From Micromonospora narathiwatensis (GTDB taxonomy: Bacteria > Actinomycetota > Actinomycetes > Mycobacteriales > Micromonosporaceae), in the NCBI RefSeq assembly GCF_900089605.1, contig NZ_LT594324.1:806001-870000 (forward strand): a stretch of DNA of 64,000 bases, given 5' to 3'. Under the pieces are notes generated by a model, which worked only from the letters and a program-made list of their open reading frames with translations, was not told where the DNA came from and searched no databases. Positions 1 through 8,310 of this stretch are shown piece after piece. Both the position numbers and the translations under genes were made by a program. Within the stretch, counting starts at the first letter, position 1. Every line of letters starts with the position of its first letter.

Positions 1-99
1 CCGCGACTGGTCGCCGAGGGCGAGCCCGAGCGGGATGAGGAAGGCGAGCGCGACGAGGGTGCACATGCCGGCCGTGAGCCAGGCCAGCGCGGGCCTCAG
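1..99 (-). CDS. Sensor histidine kinase, N-terminal fragment (runs off window)
   Basis: This is the first part of a gene that leaves the window on the left. The readable residues, about 33, contain a hydrophobic stretch (AGMCTLVALAFLIPLGLAL) that looks like the first membrane helix of a sensor kinase. The frame opens directly at the stop of the response regulator upstream. A CTG at 99-97 overlaps that TGA, and the first ATG is at 66-64, so the true start is uncertain. The position right after an OmpR-type regulator is the main reason to call it the cognate kinase. No catalytic domain lies inside the window, so the call rests on context. Confidence 0.5.
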   Translation of the reverse strand, partial: MRPALAWLTAGMCTLVALAFLIPLGLALGDQSR

Positions 100-785
100 T
101 CGGGCACCACCAGCCGGAAGCCGACCCCCCGCACGGTGCGCAGGTAGCGCGGCTTCGCCGCGGACTCGCCCATTTTGCGGCGCAGCCAGTAGAGGTGAAC
201 GTCGATGGTCTGGTCCTCGCCGACCGACGGCTGCCGCCATACCTCCTCCAAGAGTTCCCGCCGGGACACTACCCGGCCGGGACGCGCGGCGAGATACGCC
301 AGCAGGTCGAATTCCTTACGGGTCAGCGCCAGCGGCTGCCCGTCCAGCACCGCGCTGCGTTCGCCCACGTCCACCCGCAGCCCGCCGACGGTGTGCACCG
401 CCGGCTGGACCGTACGGCTGGCCCGGCCCGCCCGGCGCAGCACGGTGGTGATCCGGGCATCCAGGTGGGCCCCGGTGAACGGCTTGACCATGTAGTCGTC
501 GGCGCCCGCCCGCAACAGCCGCACCACGGACTGCTCGTCGTCCCTCGCGGTGGCGATGATGATCGGCACGTCGGTGATCCCGCGCAGCATCCGCAGCGCG
601 TCCGAGCCGTCCAGATCGGGCAGGCCGAGGTCGAGCACGACCAGGTCGGGAGTCTCGGCGGCGACCCGGCGCAGCGCGTCCAGCGCCGTGCCGACGGCGT
701 GCACGGCGTGTCCCCGGTCGGTGAGGGACCGCAGCATCGCACCGCGTACGACGTGATCGTCTTCGACCAGGAGGACGGTGGCCAC
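96..785 (-). CDS. OmpR/PhoB-family response regulator
   Basis: This 229-residue two-component response regulator starts at a GTG (VATVLLVEDD). The receiver domain spans about residues 3-115 and has acidic residues E8, D9 and D10, phospho-acceptor D52 (VVLDLGLPD), T79 and K101 (DDYMVKPF). The C-terminal winged helix (about 130-227) shows the OmpR pattern with LTRKEFDLLAYLA and VRGVGFRL. An in-frame ATG further upstream would add 80 residues of low-quality sequence overlapping the divergent gene, so the GTG is preferred. It is followed immediately by a putative sensor kinase, and the two probably form one operon. The target genes and signal cannot be read from the sequence. Confidence 0.9.
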   Translation of the reverse strand: MATVLLVEDDHVVRGAMLRSLTDRGHAVHAVGTALDALRRVAAETPDLVVLDLGLPDLDGSDALRMLRGITDVPIIIATARDDEQSVVRLLRAGADDYMVKPFTGAHLDARITTVLRRAGRASRTVQPAVHTVGGLRVDVGERSAVLDGQPLALTRKEFDLLAYLAARPGRVVSRRELLEEVWRQPSVGEDQTIDVHLYWLRRKMGESAAKPRYLRTVRGVGFRLVVPD

Positions 786-858
786 GTCAAGACGGTACTC
801 GGCGTGGCAAGTTGATCGCGTTGCGGCAGTTGAGGGAACCGGGCAAGCTGGGACGACG

Positions 859-1785
859 ATGACGTTCACCCTGTTCCCCGACACCCGCCTGGCGCTCGCC
901 CGGGACGCCCTCGCCGGCCTCTCGGTCGGTGACGCTCTCGGCGCGATGTTCTTCGTCCCCGGCCGGCCGACCGCGCCGTGGCACGATGACCTGCCTCCCG
1001 GCCCGTGGGCGTGGAGTGACGACACCGAGATGGCCTGCTCGGTCGTGACCGTCCTGACCGAGGCCGGGGAGATCGATCGCGACAGCCTGGCCAGCGCCTT
1101 CGCCGAGCGCTACGACCCGGCCCGCCGCTACGGCGCGGGCGCCGTCGAGCTGCTGGAGCTGATCCGCGCCGGGACGCCGTGGCCGGTGGCCGCCGCGTCC
1201 GCGTTCGACGGGCAGGGCTCCTGCGGCAACGGCGCCGCGATGCGGGTCGCCCCGCTCGGCGCCTGGTACGCCGACTCGACCCGGCGCGCCGCCGATCAGG
1301 CCCGCGCCTCCGCCGAGGTGACCCACGCCCACCCGGAGGGAATCGCCGGCGCGGTCGCGGTGACGGTCGCCGCCTCGCTGGCCGCCCGGGCCCGGCTGGA
1401 CGGGGACCGACCCGAGCCGGCCCGGCTGCTCGGCGCGGTGGCCGGCGCCCTGGACCCGGGCGGCGAGCTGCACCGGGGCGTACGCCGGGCGGTCGCGTTG
1501 CTCGGTCACTCGGCGGGCGTGGCCGCCGACGCGCTCGGCAACGGCTCCCGGGTCACCGCGCAGGACACCGTCCCGTTCACGCTCTGGGTCGCCGCCACCC
1601 ACCTCGACGACTACCCGGCCGCGATCCGCGTCTGCGTCGAGGCGGGCGGGGACGTGGACACCACTGCGGCCATCGTCGGCGGGGTGGTCGCCGCGTACAC
1701 CGGGGTCGGCACGCCGGGCGGCGTGCCCGACGGCTGGCTCGCCGCCCGCGAGCCGCTGCCGACCTGGCTCCCCGCCCACCCCTGA
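859..1785 (+). CDS. ADP-ribosylglycohydrolase family protein
   Basis: This 308-residue protein belongs to the ADP-ribosylglycohydrolase (DraG/ARH) family, dimetal enzymes that remove ADP-ribose from proteins or related substrates. Family marks are [10 protein letters not shown] near the N-terminus, WSDDTEMA (residues 52-59, metal-binding Asp-Asp-Thr), [12 protein letters not shown] in the middle, and [13 protein letters not shown] near the C-terminus (second metal-binding cluster). The ATG at 859 is chosen because the family fold begins within 20 residues of it; an earlier ATG at 778 would overlap the divergent regulator promoter. It is divergent from the response regulator with only 73 bp between starts. 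No partner ADP-ribosyltransferase is visible, so the substrate is unknown. Confidence 0.88.
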   Translation: MTFTLFPDTRLALARDALAGLSVGDALGAMFFVPGRPTAPWHDDLPPGPWAWSDDTEMACSVVTVLTEAGEIDRDSLASAFAERYDPARRYGAGAVELLELIRAGTPWPVAAASAFDGQGSCGNGAAMRVAPLGAWYADSTRRAADQARASAEVTHAHPEGIAGAVAVTVAASLAARARLDGDRPEPARLLGAVAGALDPGGELHRGVRRAVALLGHSAGVAADALGNGSRVTAQDTVPFTLWVAATHLDDYPAAIRVCVEAGGDVDTTAAIVGGVVAAYTGVGTPGGVPDGWLAAREPLPTWLPAHP

Positions 1786-1827
1786 CTCCCCGCGTCCGCG
1801 CCCCCGGCTCGCGGCTCGCGGCTCGCG

Positions 1828-1905
1828 CAGTGTCGGCGAAAGTGCTGCTTCGCGATGCCGGGATGGGCCGCTTTCGGGGAAGGTGCTGCCTCGCGGCGCG
1901 TCGGG
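1828..1905 (+). repeat. Two degenerate copies of a 41-bp tandem repeat
   Basis: Two neighbouring units share the core TCGGSGAARGTGCTGC followed by TCGCG. The core TCGGCGAA is at 1833-1840 and TCGGGGAA at 1874-1881, giving a period of 41 bp. The second unit (GGGCCGCTTTCGGGGAAGG) closely resembles the minus-strand reading of the five-unit repeat at 35661-35860, which has a period near 40 bp. The copies lie in the short gap between the ends of two convergent genes. The function is unknown. Confidence 0.6.
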
Positions 1906-1915
1906 GTGGTCGGCG

Positions 1916-2821
1916 TCAGCTCGTCGGGGTGGCGGGGGCGTGCCGGCCCGAGAGGACGGGCTCGCCGGTTTCGCCCGGAGCCGGCCGCACGTCGAGTGTC
2001 GCGTCCGGGGCGAGCGCCAGCGGGCCGCGTCGGCGGCGGCTGAGCAGCCAGCCGAGCACCGCCCCGGCGCCCAGCCCGGCGAGCAGCCCGGCACCGAGCA
2101 GCAGGTCGGCGCTCGGACCGTCCTGGTTGGCGGCCGGCGCGGCCACGGCCGGCCCCGGGGCTGCCGGGCGGACGGCGGACCCGCCGTGGCCGGCGTGCCC
2201 GCCGGTGCGGGGCAGGGCCGGCAGCAGGGTCACGGTCGGCGCGGGGTGCGCCCCGCCCGGCGGGTCCGCCCACCGGATCACCGTGCCGTCGGCGTACGTC
2301 CGGACCACCTGGAAGGCCAGCCGGTCGACCGCCGGCATCGGGCCCATGCCGAGCCGCAGTCGGGTGGGGCCGGTGGCCGCTCCGGGCATCCGGATCCAGG
2401 TCACCGCGTCGGTCACCTGGTTCAGCTCGGGGGCGTGGATGCCGGCGACCGGCCGGTCGAGGGTACGGGTGGTGATCCGCGGCGCCCAGCCCGGCACCGA
2501 CAGGGGGTAGACCTCGCCGACGGGGGCGTCCACCGGCATTCTCAGCTCGATCCGGGTGGTCCGGCTGCCGGCCCGCTCCTCGGGCAGCACGACGGTCACC
2601 TCGACCGCGTCCCCCTGGCGCACCTCGGCCGGAACGGTCGTGATCGTCACCCCGGCAGAGGCGGCGGTCCCGGCCTCGGTCGCGGTTCCGGTAGCGGTTT
2701 CGATTCGGGTGGCGGCTGCGGTCGCGGTGCCGGGCCAGCCCGGCGTTCCGGCCACGACGACGGTCAGTACGACGGCCAGCAGGGTCGCCGCCCGACACCG
2801 GCCCCGACGGGTCATCCTCAT
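1916..2821 (-). CDS. YcnI-like (DUF1775) secreted, C-terminally anchored protein
   Basis: This protein of about 301 residues has an N-terminal signal peptide ([20 protein letters not shown]), a YcnI/DUF1775-like beta domain (about 60-210, with [18 protein letters not shown] and [12 protein letters not shown]), a Pro/Ala/Gly linker, one membrane helix ([21 protein letters not shown]) and a basic cytoplasmic tail. YcnI proteins bind copper outside the cell. In studied members the mature N-terminal His is a ligand; here the matching segment reads AGVTITT, without His. No copC/copD partner is adjacent. The ATG at 2821 is used because GGGGA lies 5 nt upstream; an in-frame ATG at 2833 is also possible. 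Confidence is good for the domain and lower for metal binding. Confidence 0.75.
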   Translation of the reverse strand: MRMTRRGRCRAATLLAVVLTVVVAGTPGWPGTATAAATRIETATGTATEAGTAASAGVTITTVPAEVRQGDAVEVTVVLPEERAGSRTTRIELRMPVDAPVGEVYPLSVPGWAPRITTRTLDRPVAGIHAPELNQVTDAVTWIRMPGAATGPTRLRLGMGPMPAVDRLAFQVVRTYADGTVIRWADPPGGAHPAPTVTLLPALPRTGGHAGHGGSAVRPAAPGPAVAAPAANQDGPSADLLLGAGLLAGLGAGAVLGWLLSRRRRGPLALAPDATLDVRPAPGETGEPVLSGRHAPATPTS

Positions 2822-3034
2822 GGTCGTCCCCATCCGTCTCGACGCGGCCGGCACCGGCTCCGGCCGTACCGGGTAGTTCGGCCCGGGCGGCGGAAAGGTT
2901 CAACGCGTGGGCGAACTCGTTCCGGCCATCGTTCGGGACACCACGGCGTCGCCGACGGTGCGGAAAGGGGGACCGATAGCATCGCAGGGGCCGGCAACCG
3001 GCAGATCCGAGCCCCATCGACGACAGGAGTCACC

Positions 3035-5047
3035 GTGTCCGCACCCCGTACCCCCGTCGTGGCCGACCCCGTCGTCGTCGCCGCCGGGACCACGGCGGCC
3101 GACGCGGTGGCCGCGGCCGGGCTGCCCACCAGCGGCCCGAAGGCCGTCGTGGTGGTCCGCGACCCGCAGGGCCAGCTGCGCGACCTGGACTGGAAGCCGG
3201 CCGAGGAGACCACGGTCGAGCCCGTCGCCCTCGACTCGCCGGACGGGCTGAACGTGCTGCGGCACTCCACCGCGCACGTGCTCGCCCAGGCCGTGCAGGA
3301 CGTCTTCCCCGAGGCGAAGCTCGGCATCGGCCCGCCGATCGAGAACGGCTTCTACTACGACTTCCAGGTCGACAAGCCGTTCCAGCCGGACGACCTGGCG
3401 AAGCTCGAGAAGCGGATGCAGGAGATCGTCAAGTCCGGCCAGCGGTTCCGCCGCCGGCGGTTCAGCAGCCTGGACGAGGCGCGGGGCGAGTTGGCCGCCG
3501 AGCCGTTCAAGCTGGAGCTGATCGAGGTCAAGGGGGAGGGGCTGGACTCCTCCGAGGTGATGGAGGTGGGCGGCGGCGAGCTGACCATCTACGACAACCT
3601 CGCCGCGAACGAGGACAAGGTCTGCTGGTCGGACCTGTGCCGCGGCCCGCACCTGCCGAACACCCGGCTGATCGGCGCGTTCAAGCTGATGCGCTCGGCC
3701 GCCGCGTACTGGCGGGGGTCGGAGAAGAACCCGCAGCTCCAGCGGGTGTACGGCACCGCGTGGCCGACCCGGGACGAGCTGAAGGCGTACCTGAGGCTGT
3801 TGGAGGAGGCGGCCCGGCGCGACCACCGCAAGCTCGGCGCGGACCTCGACCTGTTCAGCTTCCCCGACGAGATCGGCTCGGGCCTGGCGGTCTTCCACCC
3901 CAAGGGCGGCGTGCTCAAGCGGGTGATGGAGGACTACGTCCGCACCCGCCACATCGAGGAGGGCTTCCAGTACGTCGGGACCCCGCACATCTCGAAGGAA
4001 GGTCTCTTCCACACCTCGGGCCACCTGCCCTACTACAAGGACACGATGTTCCCTCCGATGGAGATGGAGGGCAGCGACTACTACCTCAAGGCGATGAACT
4101 GCCCGATGCACAACCTGATCTACAGGTCGCGCGGGCGGTCCTACCGTGAGCTGCCGATGCGGCTGTTCGAGTTCGGGTCGGTGTACCGGTACGAGAAGTC
4201 GGGCGTCATCCACGGCCTGACCCGGGTGCGCGGCTTCACCCAGGACGACTCGCACTCCTACTGCACGAGGGAGCAGGCGCCGGGCGAGGTCAAGCACCTG
4301 CTGGGCTTCGTGCTCAGCCTGCTTCGGGACTTCGGCATCGACGACTTCTACCTGGAGCTGTCGACCCGCGACGAGTCCCGGCCGGACAAGTTCGTCGGCT
4401 CGGACGAGGACTGGGCGACCGCGACCGCGGTGCTGGAGGAGTGCGCCCGGGAGACCGGGCTCGACCTGGTGCCGGATCCGGGCGGCGCGGCCTTCTACGG
4501 CCCGAAGATCTCGGTGCAGGCCAAGGACGCCATCGGCCGTACCTGGCAGATGTCGACGATCCAGTACGACTTCAACCAGCCGAAGGGCTTCGGGCTGGAG
4601 TACCAGGCGGCCGACGGCAGCCGGCAGCAGCCCGTCATGATCCACTGTGCCAAGTTCGGGTCGATCGAGCGCTTCATCGGCGTGCTCACCGAGCACTACG
4701 CCGGGGCGTTCCCGGCGTGGCTCGCCCCGGTGCAGGTGGTCGGCATCCCGATCCGCGAGGACCACACCGACTACCTCCAGGAGTTCGTCGCGGCGCTGCG
4801 GGTCGAGGGGATCCGGGCCGAGGTCGACGCGGGCGACGAGCGGATGCAGAAGAAGATCCGCAACGCCCAGCAGCAGAAGATCCCGTTCATGGTGATCGCC
4901 GGTGACGACGACGTGGCCGCCGGCACGGTGTCCTTCCGCTACCGGGACGGGTCGCAGCGCAACGGCGTACCGGTGGCCGAGGCGGTCGCCCACGTGCTCG
5001 ACGTGGTCAACTCCCGGACCAACTCGGGGCCCTCGGCGGAGAGCTGA
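3035..5047 (+). CDS. thrS: Threonyl-tRNA synthetase
   Basis: This 670-residue class II synthetase charges tRNA-Thr. In order it has an N-terminal TGS domain, the editing/SAD domain with H77 and H81 (HSTAHVLA), the catalytic core with zinc ligand C356 in MNCPMHN, the class II motif 2 region ([19 protein letters not shown]), motif 3 near [13 protein letters not shown], and an anticodon-binding domain (VQVVGIPI onward). The GTG start follows CAGGAG with good spacing. A TAGCAT -10-like box at 2977-2982 could drive it. An upstream in-frame extension seen in translation is discarded because it overlaps the YcnI gene. It opens the conserved thrS-HIT-pgsA-patA-pimA-pdx block. Confidence 0.97.
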   Translation: MSAPRTPVVADPVVVAAGTTAADAVAAAGLPTSGPKAVVVVRDPQGQLRDLDWKPAEETTVEPVALDSPDGLNVLRHSTAHVLAQAVQDVFPEAKLGIGPPIENGFYYDFQVDKPFQPDDLAKLEKRMQEIVKSGQRFRRRRFSSLDEARGELAAEPFKLELIEVKGEGLDSSEVMEVGGGELTIYDNLAANEDKVCWSDLCRGPHLPNTRLIGAFKLMRSAAAYWRGSEKNPQLQRVYGTAWPTRDELKAYLRLLEEAARRDHRKLGADLDLFSFPDEIGSGLAVFHPKGGVLKRVMEDYVRTRHIEEGFQYVGTPHISKEGLFHTSGHLPYYKDTMFPPMEMEGSDYYLKAMNCPMHNLIYRSRGRSYRELPMRLFEFGSVYRYEKSGVIHGLTRVRGFTQDDSHSYCTREQAPGEVKHLLGFVLSLLRDFGIDDFYLELSTRDESRPDKFVGSDEDWATATAVLEECARETGLDLVPDPGGAAFYGPKISVQAKDAIGRTWQMSTIQYDFNQPKGFGLEYQAADGSRQQPVMIHCAKFGSIERFIGVLTEHYAGAFPAWLAPVQVVGIPIREDHTDYLQEFVAALRVEGIRAEVDAGDERMQKKIRNAQQQKIPFMVIAGDDDVAAGTVSFRYRDGSQRNGVPVAEAVAHVLDVVNSRTNSGPSAES

Positions 5048-5081
5048 GCCCCGGCCCGGCCGTGGCCGGGCGTGACGTGCC

Positions 5082-5121
5082 GCGAACGGCGGTGCCCCGG
5101 CGTCGGGGTACCGCCGTTCGC
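5082..5121. terminator. Hairpin terminator after thrS
   Basis: Arms at 5082-5099 and 5104-5121 pair over 18 positions with one G-U wobble, around a GCGT loop. There is no U-tract, as is common in GC-rich actinomycetes. It probably ends the thrS transcript. Confidence 0.75.
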
Positions 5122-5201
5122 CGTGTCCGGTGCCCGGTACGCATCGAACCCCCACCAGGCACCCCGGCTCGTCGAGGCGCGGTGACCGTAGGATCGGCGA
5201 T

Positions 5202-5759
5202 GTGACTGGGGCGGATCGGCACTTCGACAGCGGCACCGACAACGGTCTGGCGGACGGGCTGGAACGGCTCTGGACGCCGCACCGGATGACCTACATCTCC
5301 GGCGAGGACCGGCCCGCGGGCGGCTACGAGAAGCCCGCCGGTTGCCCGTTCTGCCTGGCCCCCGGCCTGCCTCCGGACGAGAGCCTGGTCGTCGCCCGGG
5401 GCGAGCACGTCTTCGCGGTGCTCAACCTCTACCCGTACAACCCGGGGCACCTGCTGGTCTGCCCGTACCGGCACGTCGCCGACTACACCGAGCTGGACGC
5501 GCCGGAGACCGCCGAGCTGGCCGCGTTCACCAAGGACGCCATGCGGGTGGTCCGCCACGTCTCCAACGCGCACGGCTTCAACCTGGGCATGAACCAGGGC
5601 GGCGTGGCCGGCGCCGGCATCGCCGCCCACCTGCACCAGCACGTGGTCCCCAGGTGGGGCGGCGACGCCAACTTCATGCCGGTCATCGGCCGGACGAAGG
5701 TGCTGCCGCAGTTGCTCGCCGACACCCGGGACCTGCTGGCCAAGGCCTGGCCGGCCTGA
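5202..5759 (+). CDS. HIT-family protein, probable Ap4A phosphorylase
   Basis: This 185-residue protein carries the histidine triad HLHQHVV at residues 143-149 and a CPFC pair at 48-51 that may bind zinc. HIT enzymes hydrolyse or phosphorolyse nucleotide phosphoesters. The gene directly after thrS in M. tuberculosis (Rv2613c) is a studied diadenosine tetraphosphate phosphorylase, and this one has the same place, size and triad. The GTG start is favoured because a TAGGAT -10-like box at 5189-5194 ends 7 nt before it, which fits a leaderless transcript, though no good -35 is seen. Ap4A is a side product of aminoacyl-tRNA synthetases, so the link to thrS makes biochemical sense. Confidence 0.88.
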   Translation: MTGADRHFDSGTDNGLADGLERLWTPHRMTYISGEDRPAGGYEKPAGCPFCLAPGLPPDESLVVARGEHVFAVLNLYPYNPGHLLVCPYRHVADYTELDAPETAELAAFTKDAMRVVRHVSNAHGFNLGMNQGGVAGAGIAAHLHQHVVPRWGGDANFMPVIGRTKVLPQLLADTRDLLAKAWPA

Positions 5760-5853
5760 TCCGGCCCGGTCGGTTCGGCTGACGGCGGCCGTCCCGGTCG
5801 GCGTCCCCGGTCGGTGCGCGGTCCCGGTGGCGTCAGCGTGCTCGGCCCCAGCG

Positions 5854-6390
5854 TCAGTGCGCCCTGCCCCGGCGGCGGTCCGGCCGCCGGTGCGTGGTGG
5901 GACCGCTCCGCCGGGCCGCCTCGGCAGGGTCGGTGGCAGGTTCGGCGCGGAGGGCGAGCTGGCGCAGCCGCCGCTCGACCATCCGGTCGGCGTGCCGGGC
6001 GATCCAGAGACAGACCCCGGCGAGCGGCAGTTCGACCAGCGCGGCCAGCAGCACCGACATCACCAGGTCGGGCCCGGCCACGGTGGTCGTCACGTCGAAC
6101 CAGGCGTCCACCACCAGCATGGTCGCGGTGCCGGTGGCGGCCAGCACCACCTGCCGGTTGCCCCGGTACGCGTGCCAGGCGGTCAGCGAGAGCAGCGCCG
6201 CCAGCCCCAGGTCGAACCCGACCCAGGCGGCCCGGTAGTGCGTCGTCACGGCGTGCCGGGGCAGGGTCAGCGCGAGATAGCCGATCCACGGCAGGGTGAG
6301 CAGGGCCAGCACCACGAAGATGGGCGCCACCCAGCGCGGCACCGGCCGCGCCTCGCTCGCCCGCTCGATCCCGTCCGCCGTGGGGCCCAT
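5854..6390 (-). CDS. Membrane protein of unknown function, four helices
   Basis: This 178-residue protein starts at an ATG preceded by GGAGG with ideal spacing. Hydrophobic segments are visible at about 22-42 (WVAPIFVVLALLTLPWIGYL), 56-73, 82-100 and 106-126, followed by a basic, proline-rich cytoplasmic tail. I do not recognise a named family. It is the only minus-strand gene between the HIT protein and the maltokinase-cap gene, and is divergent from the latter with 81 bp between the starts. The longer in-frame reading upstream is antisense to that neighbour and is discarded. Confidence 0.75.
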   Translation of the reverse strand: MGPTADGIERASEARPVPRWVAPIFVVLALLTLPWIGYLALTLPRHAVTTHYRAAWVGFDLGLAALLSLTAWHAYRGNRQVVLAATGTATMLVVDAWFDVTTTVAGPDLVMSVLLAALVELPLAGVCLWIARHADRMVERRLRQLALRAEPATDPAEAARRSGPTTHRRPDRRRGRAH

Positions 6391-6471
6391 CGTTCCTCCA
6401 GGTCGCGGTGGTGTCTCGCCGCCAAGATCGGCAAAGCCCGGAGCATCCCCATCGACAGTACGATCCTCCGC

Positions 6472-7104
6472 ATGGCTCTGCTGCACCGCGCGGAACTGCG
6501 CCCCTCGAAGCTCGACCTGCTCGCCGCCTGGCTGCCCGGCCGTCCCTGGTTCGCCGGGACGGTGGGTGCCGCCGTCACCCGGGTCGGGGCGTACCGCTTC
6601 GACGACCCGGCCGGCGAGGTCGGGATCGAGACCCTGCTCGTCCGGGCCGGGGACGGGCCGGTCCTGCAGGTGCCGCTCGCCTACCGGGGCGCCCCGCTGG
6701 CCGGCGCCGACGGCTGGCTGGTCGGCACCACCGAGCACTCCGTGCTCGGCCCACGCTGGGTGTACGACGCCTGCGCCGACCCGGTCTACCCGCCCGCCCT
6801 GGCCGCGGCCGTCCTCGCCGGCGCGGGCCAGGCGGAGGAGTATTTCGAGGTGGACGGTCGGCGGGACGTGCGCGCGCCCAGCATGACCCTCACCGGCAGC
6901 CGCGTCGACGGGGCCGAACTGCCGGCGGTCGGCGCGCCCCGCGAGGTGGTCGACGGCGAGCCGACGCTGATCCGGGCCGATCCGGTCGAGCTGGCCGTCG
7001 TCCGGCGGCCGGTCCCCGCCGAGGTCCCGTCCGACGCCTGCCTGACCGGCGCCTGGGCCGGGCAGCCCGCCCCGGTCCTGCTGGCGTACGCCGTGCCCCG
7101 CTGA
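6472..7104 (+). CDS. Maltokinase N-terminal cap-like domain protein
   Basis: This 210-residue protein opens with MALLHRAELRPSKLDLLAAW, typical of proteins annotated as containing the N-terminal cap domain of actinobacterial maltokinase. In full maltokinases this cap precedes a phosphotransferase domain that makes maltose-1-phosphate. Here the protein ends without any kinase motifs, so it is a stand-alone cap-like protein. No trehalose, glycogen or treS gene is nearby to give a pathway context. The ATG at 6472 is the first codon compatible with the domain. The role is unknown. Confidence 0.75.
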   Translation: MALLHRAELRPSKLDLLAAWLPGRPWFAGTVGAAVTRVGAYRFDDPAGEVGIETLLVRAGDGPVLQVPLAYRGAPLAGADGWLVGTTEHSVLGPRWVYDACADPVYPPALAAAVLAGAGQAEEYFEVDGRRDVRAPSMTLTGSRVDGAELPAVGAPREVVDGEPTLIRADPVELAVVRRPVPAEVPSDACLTGAWAGQPAPVLLAYAVPR

Positions 7105-7180
7105 CCGTCCACCGTGGCCGCCCGATCGCTGTGGGTGATTTTCTCACCCGCGGCGGCCGGGCGGGTGGCACGATGCGGCG

Positions 7181-8239
7181 GTGGCAGTCAGCACGCGGAC
7201 GTTGGGCCGCAGCGGCATCGAGGTCAGCGCCCTCGGGATGGGGTGCTGGGCGATCGGCGGCCCGTGGACGGAGGGTGTGCGACCGCTGGGCTGGGGCGCG
7301 GTGGACGACGACGAGTCCGTCCGGACGGTCCGCCGCGCGCTCGACCTCGGGGTGACGTTCTTCGACACCGCCGACACGTACGGGGCCGGTCACGGCGAGC
7401 GGATCCTCGGCCGGGCGCTCGCCGGCCGCCGCGACGAGGCGGTGATCGCCACCAAGTGGGGCTACACCTTCGACGAGGGGACCCGGCAGGTCACCGGCGA
7501 GGACCCGTCGCCCGGGTACCTGCGGCGGGCGGTCGTCGCCTCGCTGCGCCGGCTGGACACCGACCGGATCGACCTCTATCAGCTGCACCTCGGCGACCTG
7601 CCGCTGCCCCGGGCCGAGGCGCTGGTCGGCACCCTGGAGGACCTGGTCGCCGACGGCCTCGTCCGGGCGTACGGCTGGAGCACCGACCGGGCCGACCGGG
7701 CGGGCGCGTTCGCCCAGGTGGCCCGGCACGCCACCGCCGTGCAGCACGGCCTGTCGGTGCTCCGGGACGCCCCGACGCTGCTCGTGGCCTGCGACAAGCA
7801 CGACCTGGCCAGCGTCGTCCGGGGGCCGCTCGCGATGGGGCTGCTCACCGGCAAGTACACCCCGGCGTCGACGCTGCCCCGTGACGACGTACGCGGGACC
7901 GCCCCGAACTGGTTGGAGTGGTTCCGTGGCGGCCGGCCCGCGCCGGAGTGGCTGCGCCGGGTGGCCGCCGTACGCGGCGCGCTGACCGCCGACGGCCGGA
8001 CCCTGGCCCAGGGTGCGCTCGGCTGGATCTGGGCGCGCAGCGGCCGTACCGTCCCGGTCCCCGGCGCGCGGACGGTCGCTCAGATGGAGGAGAACGCCGC
8101 GGCGCTGCGCCGGGGGCCGCTCGCCCCGGACCAGTTCGCCGAGGTGGAACTCCGGCTCGCGGCCCTGCGTACGGCGGCTCTCCGGGACGCCGACCGGCCG
8201 CACTGGCCGATGCCCCCGGTCCCCGCCGCGCGCCCCTGA
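7181..8239 (+). CDS. Aldo/keto reductase
   Basis: This 352-residue NADPH-dependent oxidoreductase belongs to the AKR superfamily and has a TIM-barrel fold. The catalytic tetrad is visible: D62 and Y67 (FFDTADTYG), K92 (ATKWGY) and H136 (LYQLHLG). The C-terminal cofactor-binding region has PVPGARTVAQMEENAAAL. The GTG at 7181 places TLGRSGIEVSALGMG at the usual distance from the start. It lies tail-to-tail with the EF-G-like gene. The substrate cannot be inferred. Confidence 0.9.
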   Translation: MAVSTRTLGRSGIEVSALGMGCWAIGGPWTEGVRPLGWGAVDDDESVRTVRRALDLGVTFFDTADTYGAGHGERILGRALAGRRDEAVIATKWGYTFDEGTRQVTGEDPSPGYLRRAVVASLRRLDTDRIDLYQLHLGDLPLPRAEALVGTLEDLVADGLVRAYGWSTDRADRAGAFAQVARHATAVQHGLSVLRDAPTLLVACDKHDLASVVRGPLAMGLLTGKYTPASTLPRDDVRGTAPNWLEWFRGGRPAPEWLRRVAAVRGALTADGRTLAQGALGWIWARSGRTVPVPGARTVAQMEENAAALRRGPLAPDQFAEVELRLAALRTAALRDADRPHWPMPPVPAARP

Positions 8240-8310
8240 CCGCCCCGCCCGCCGGGCCGCCCCCGACCAGGAGTTCCGCGGGCGTGCCCGGGCGCGGGCG
8301 GCGGTACGGG

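Noticed and set aside
2900..5242. Long minus-strand frame of 780 codons across thrS
   Set aside because: It is antisense to a clear thrS gene. The translation is Arg/Gly/Val/Leu-rich with no motif, as expected when third positions are almost all G or C.
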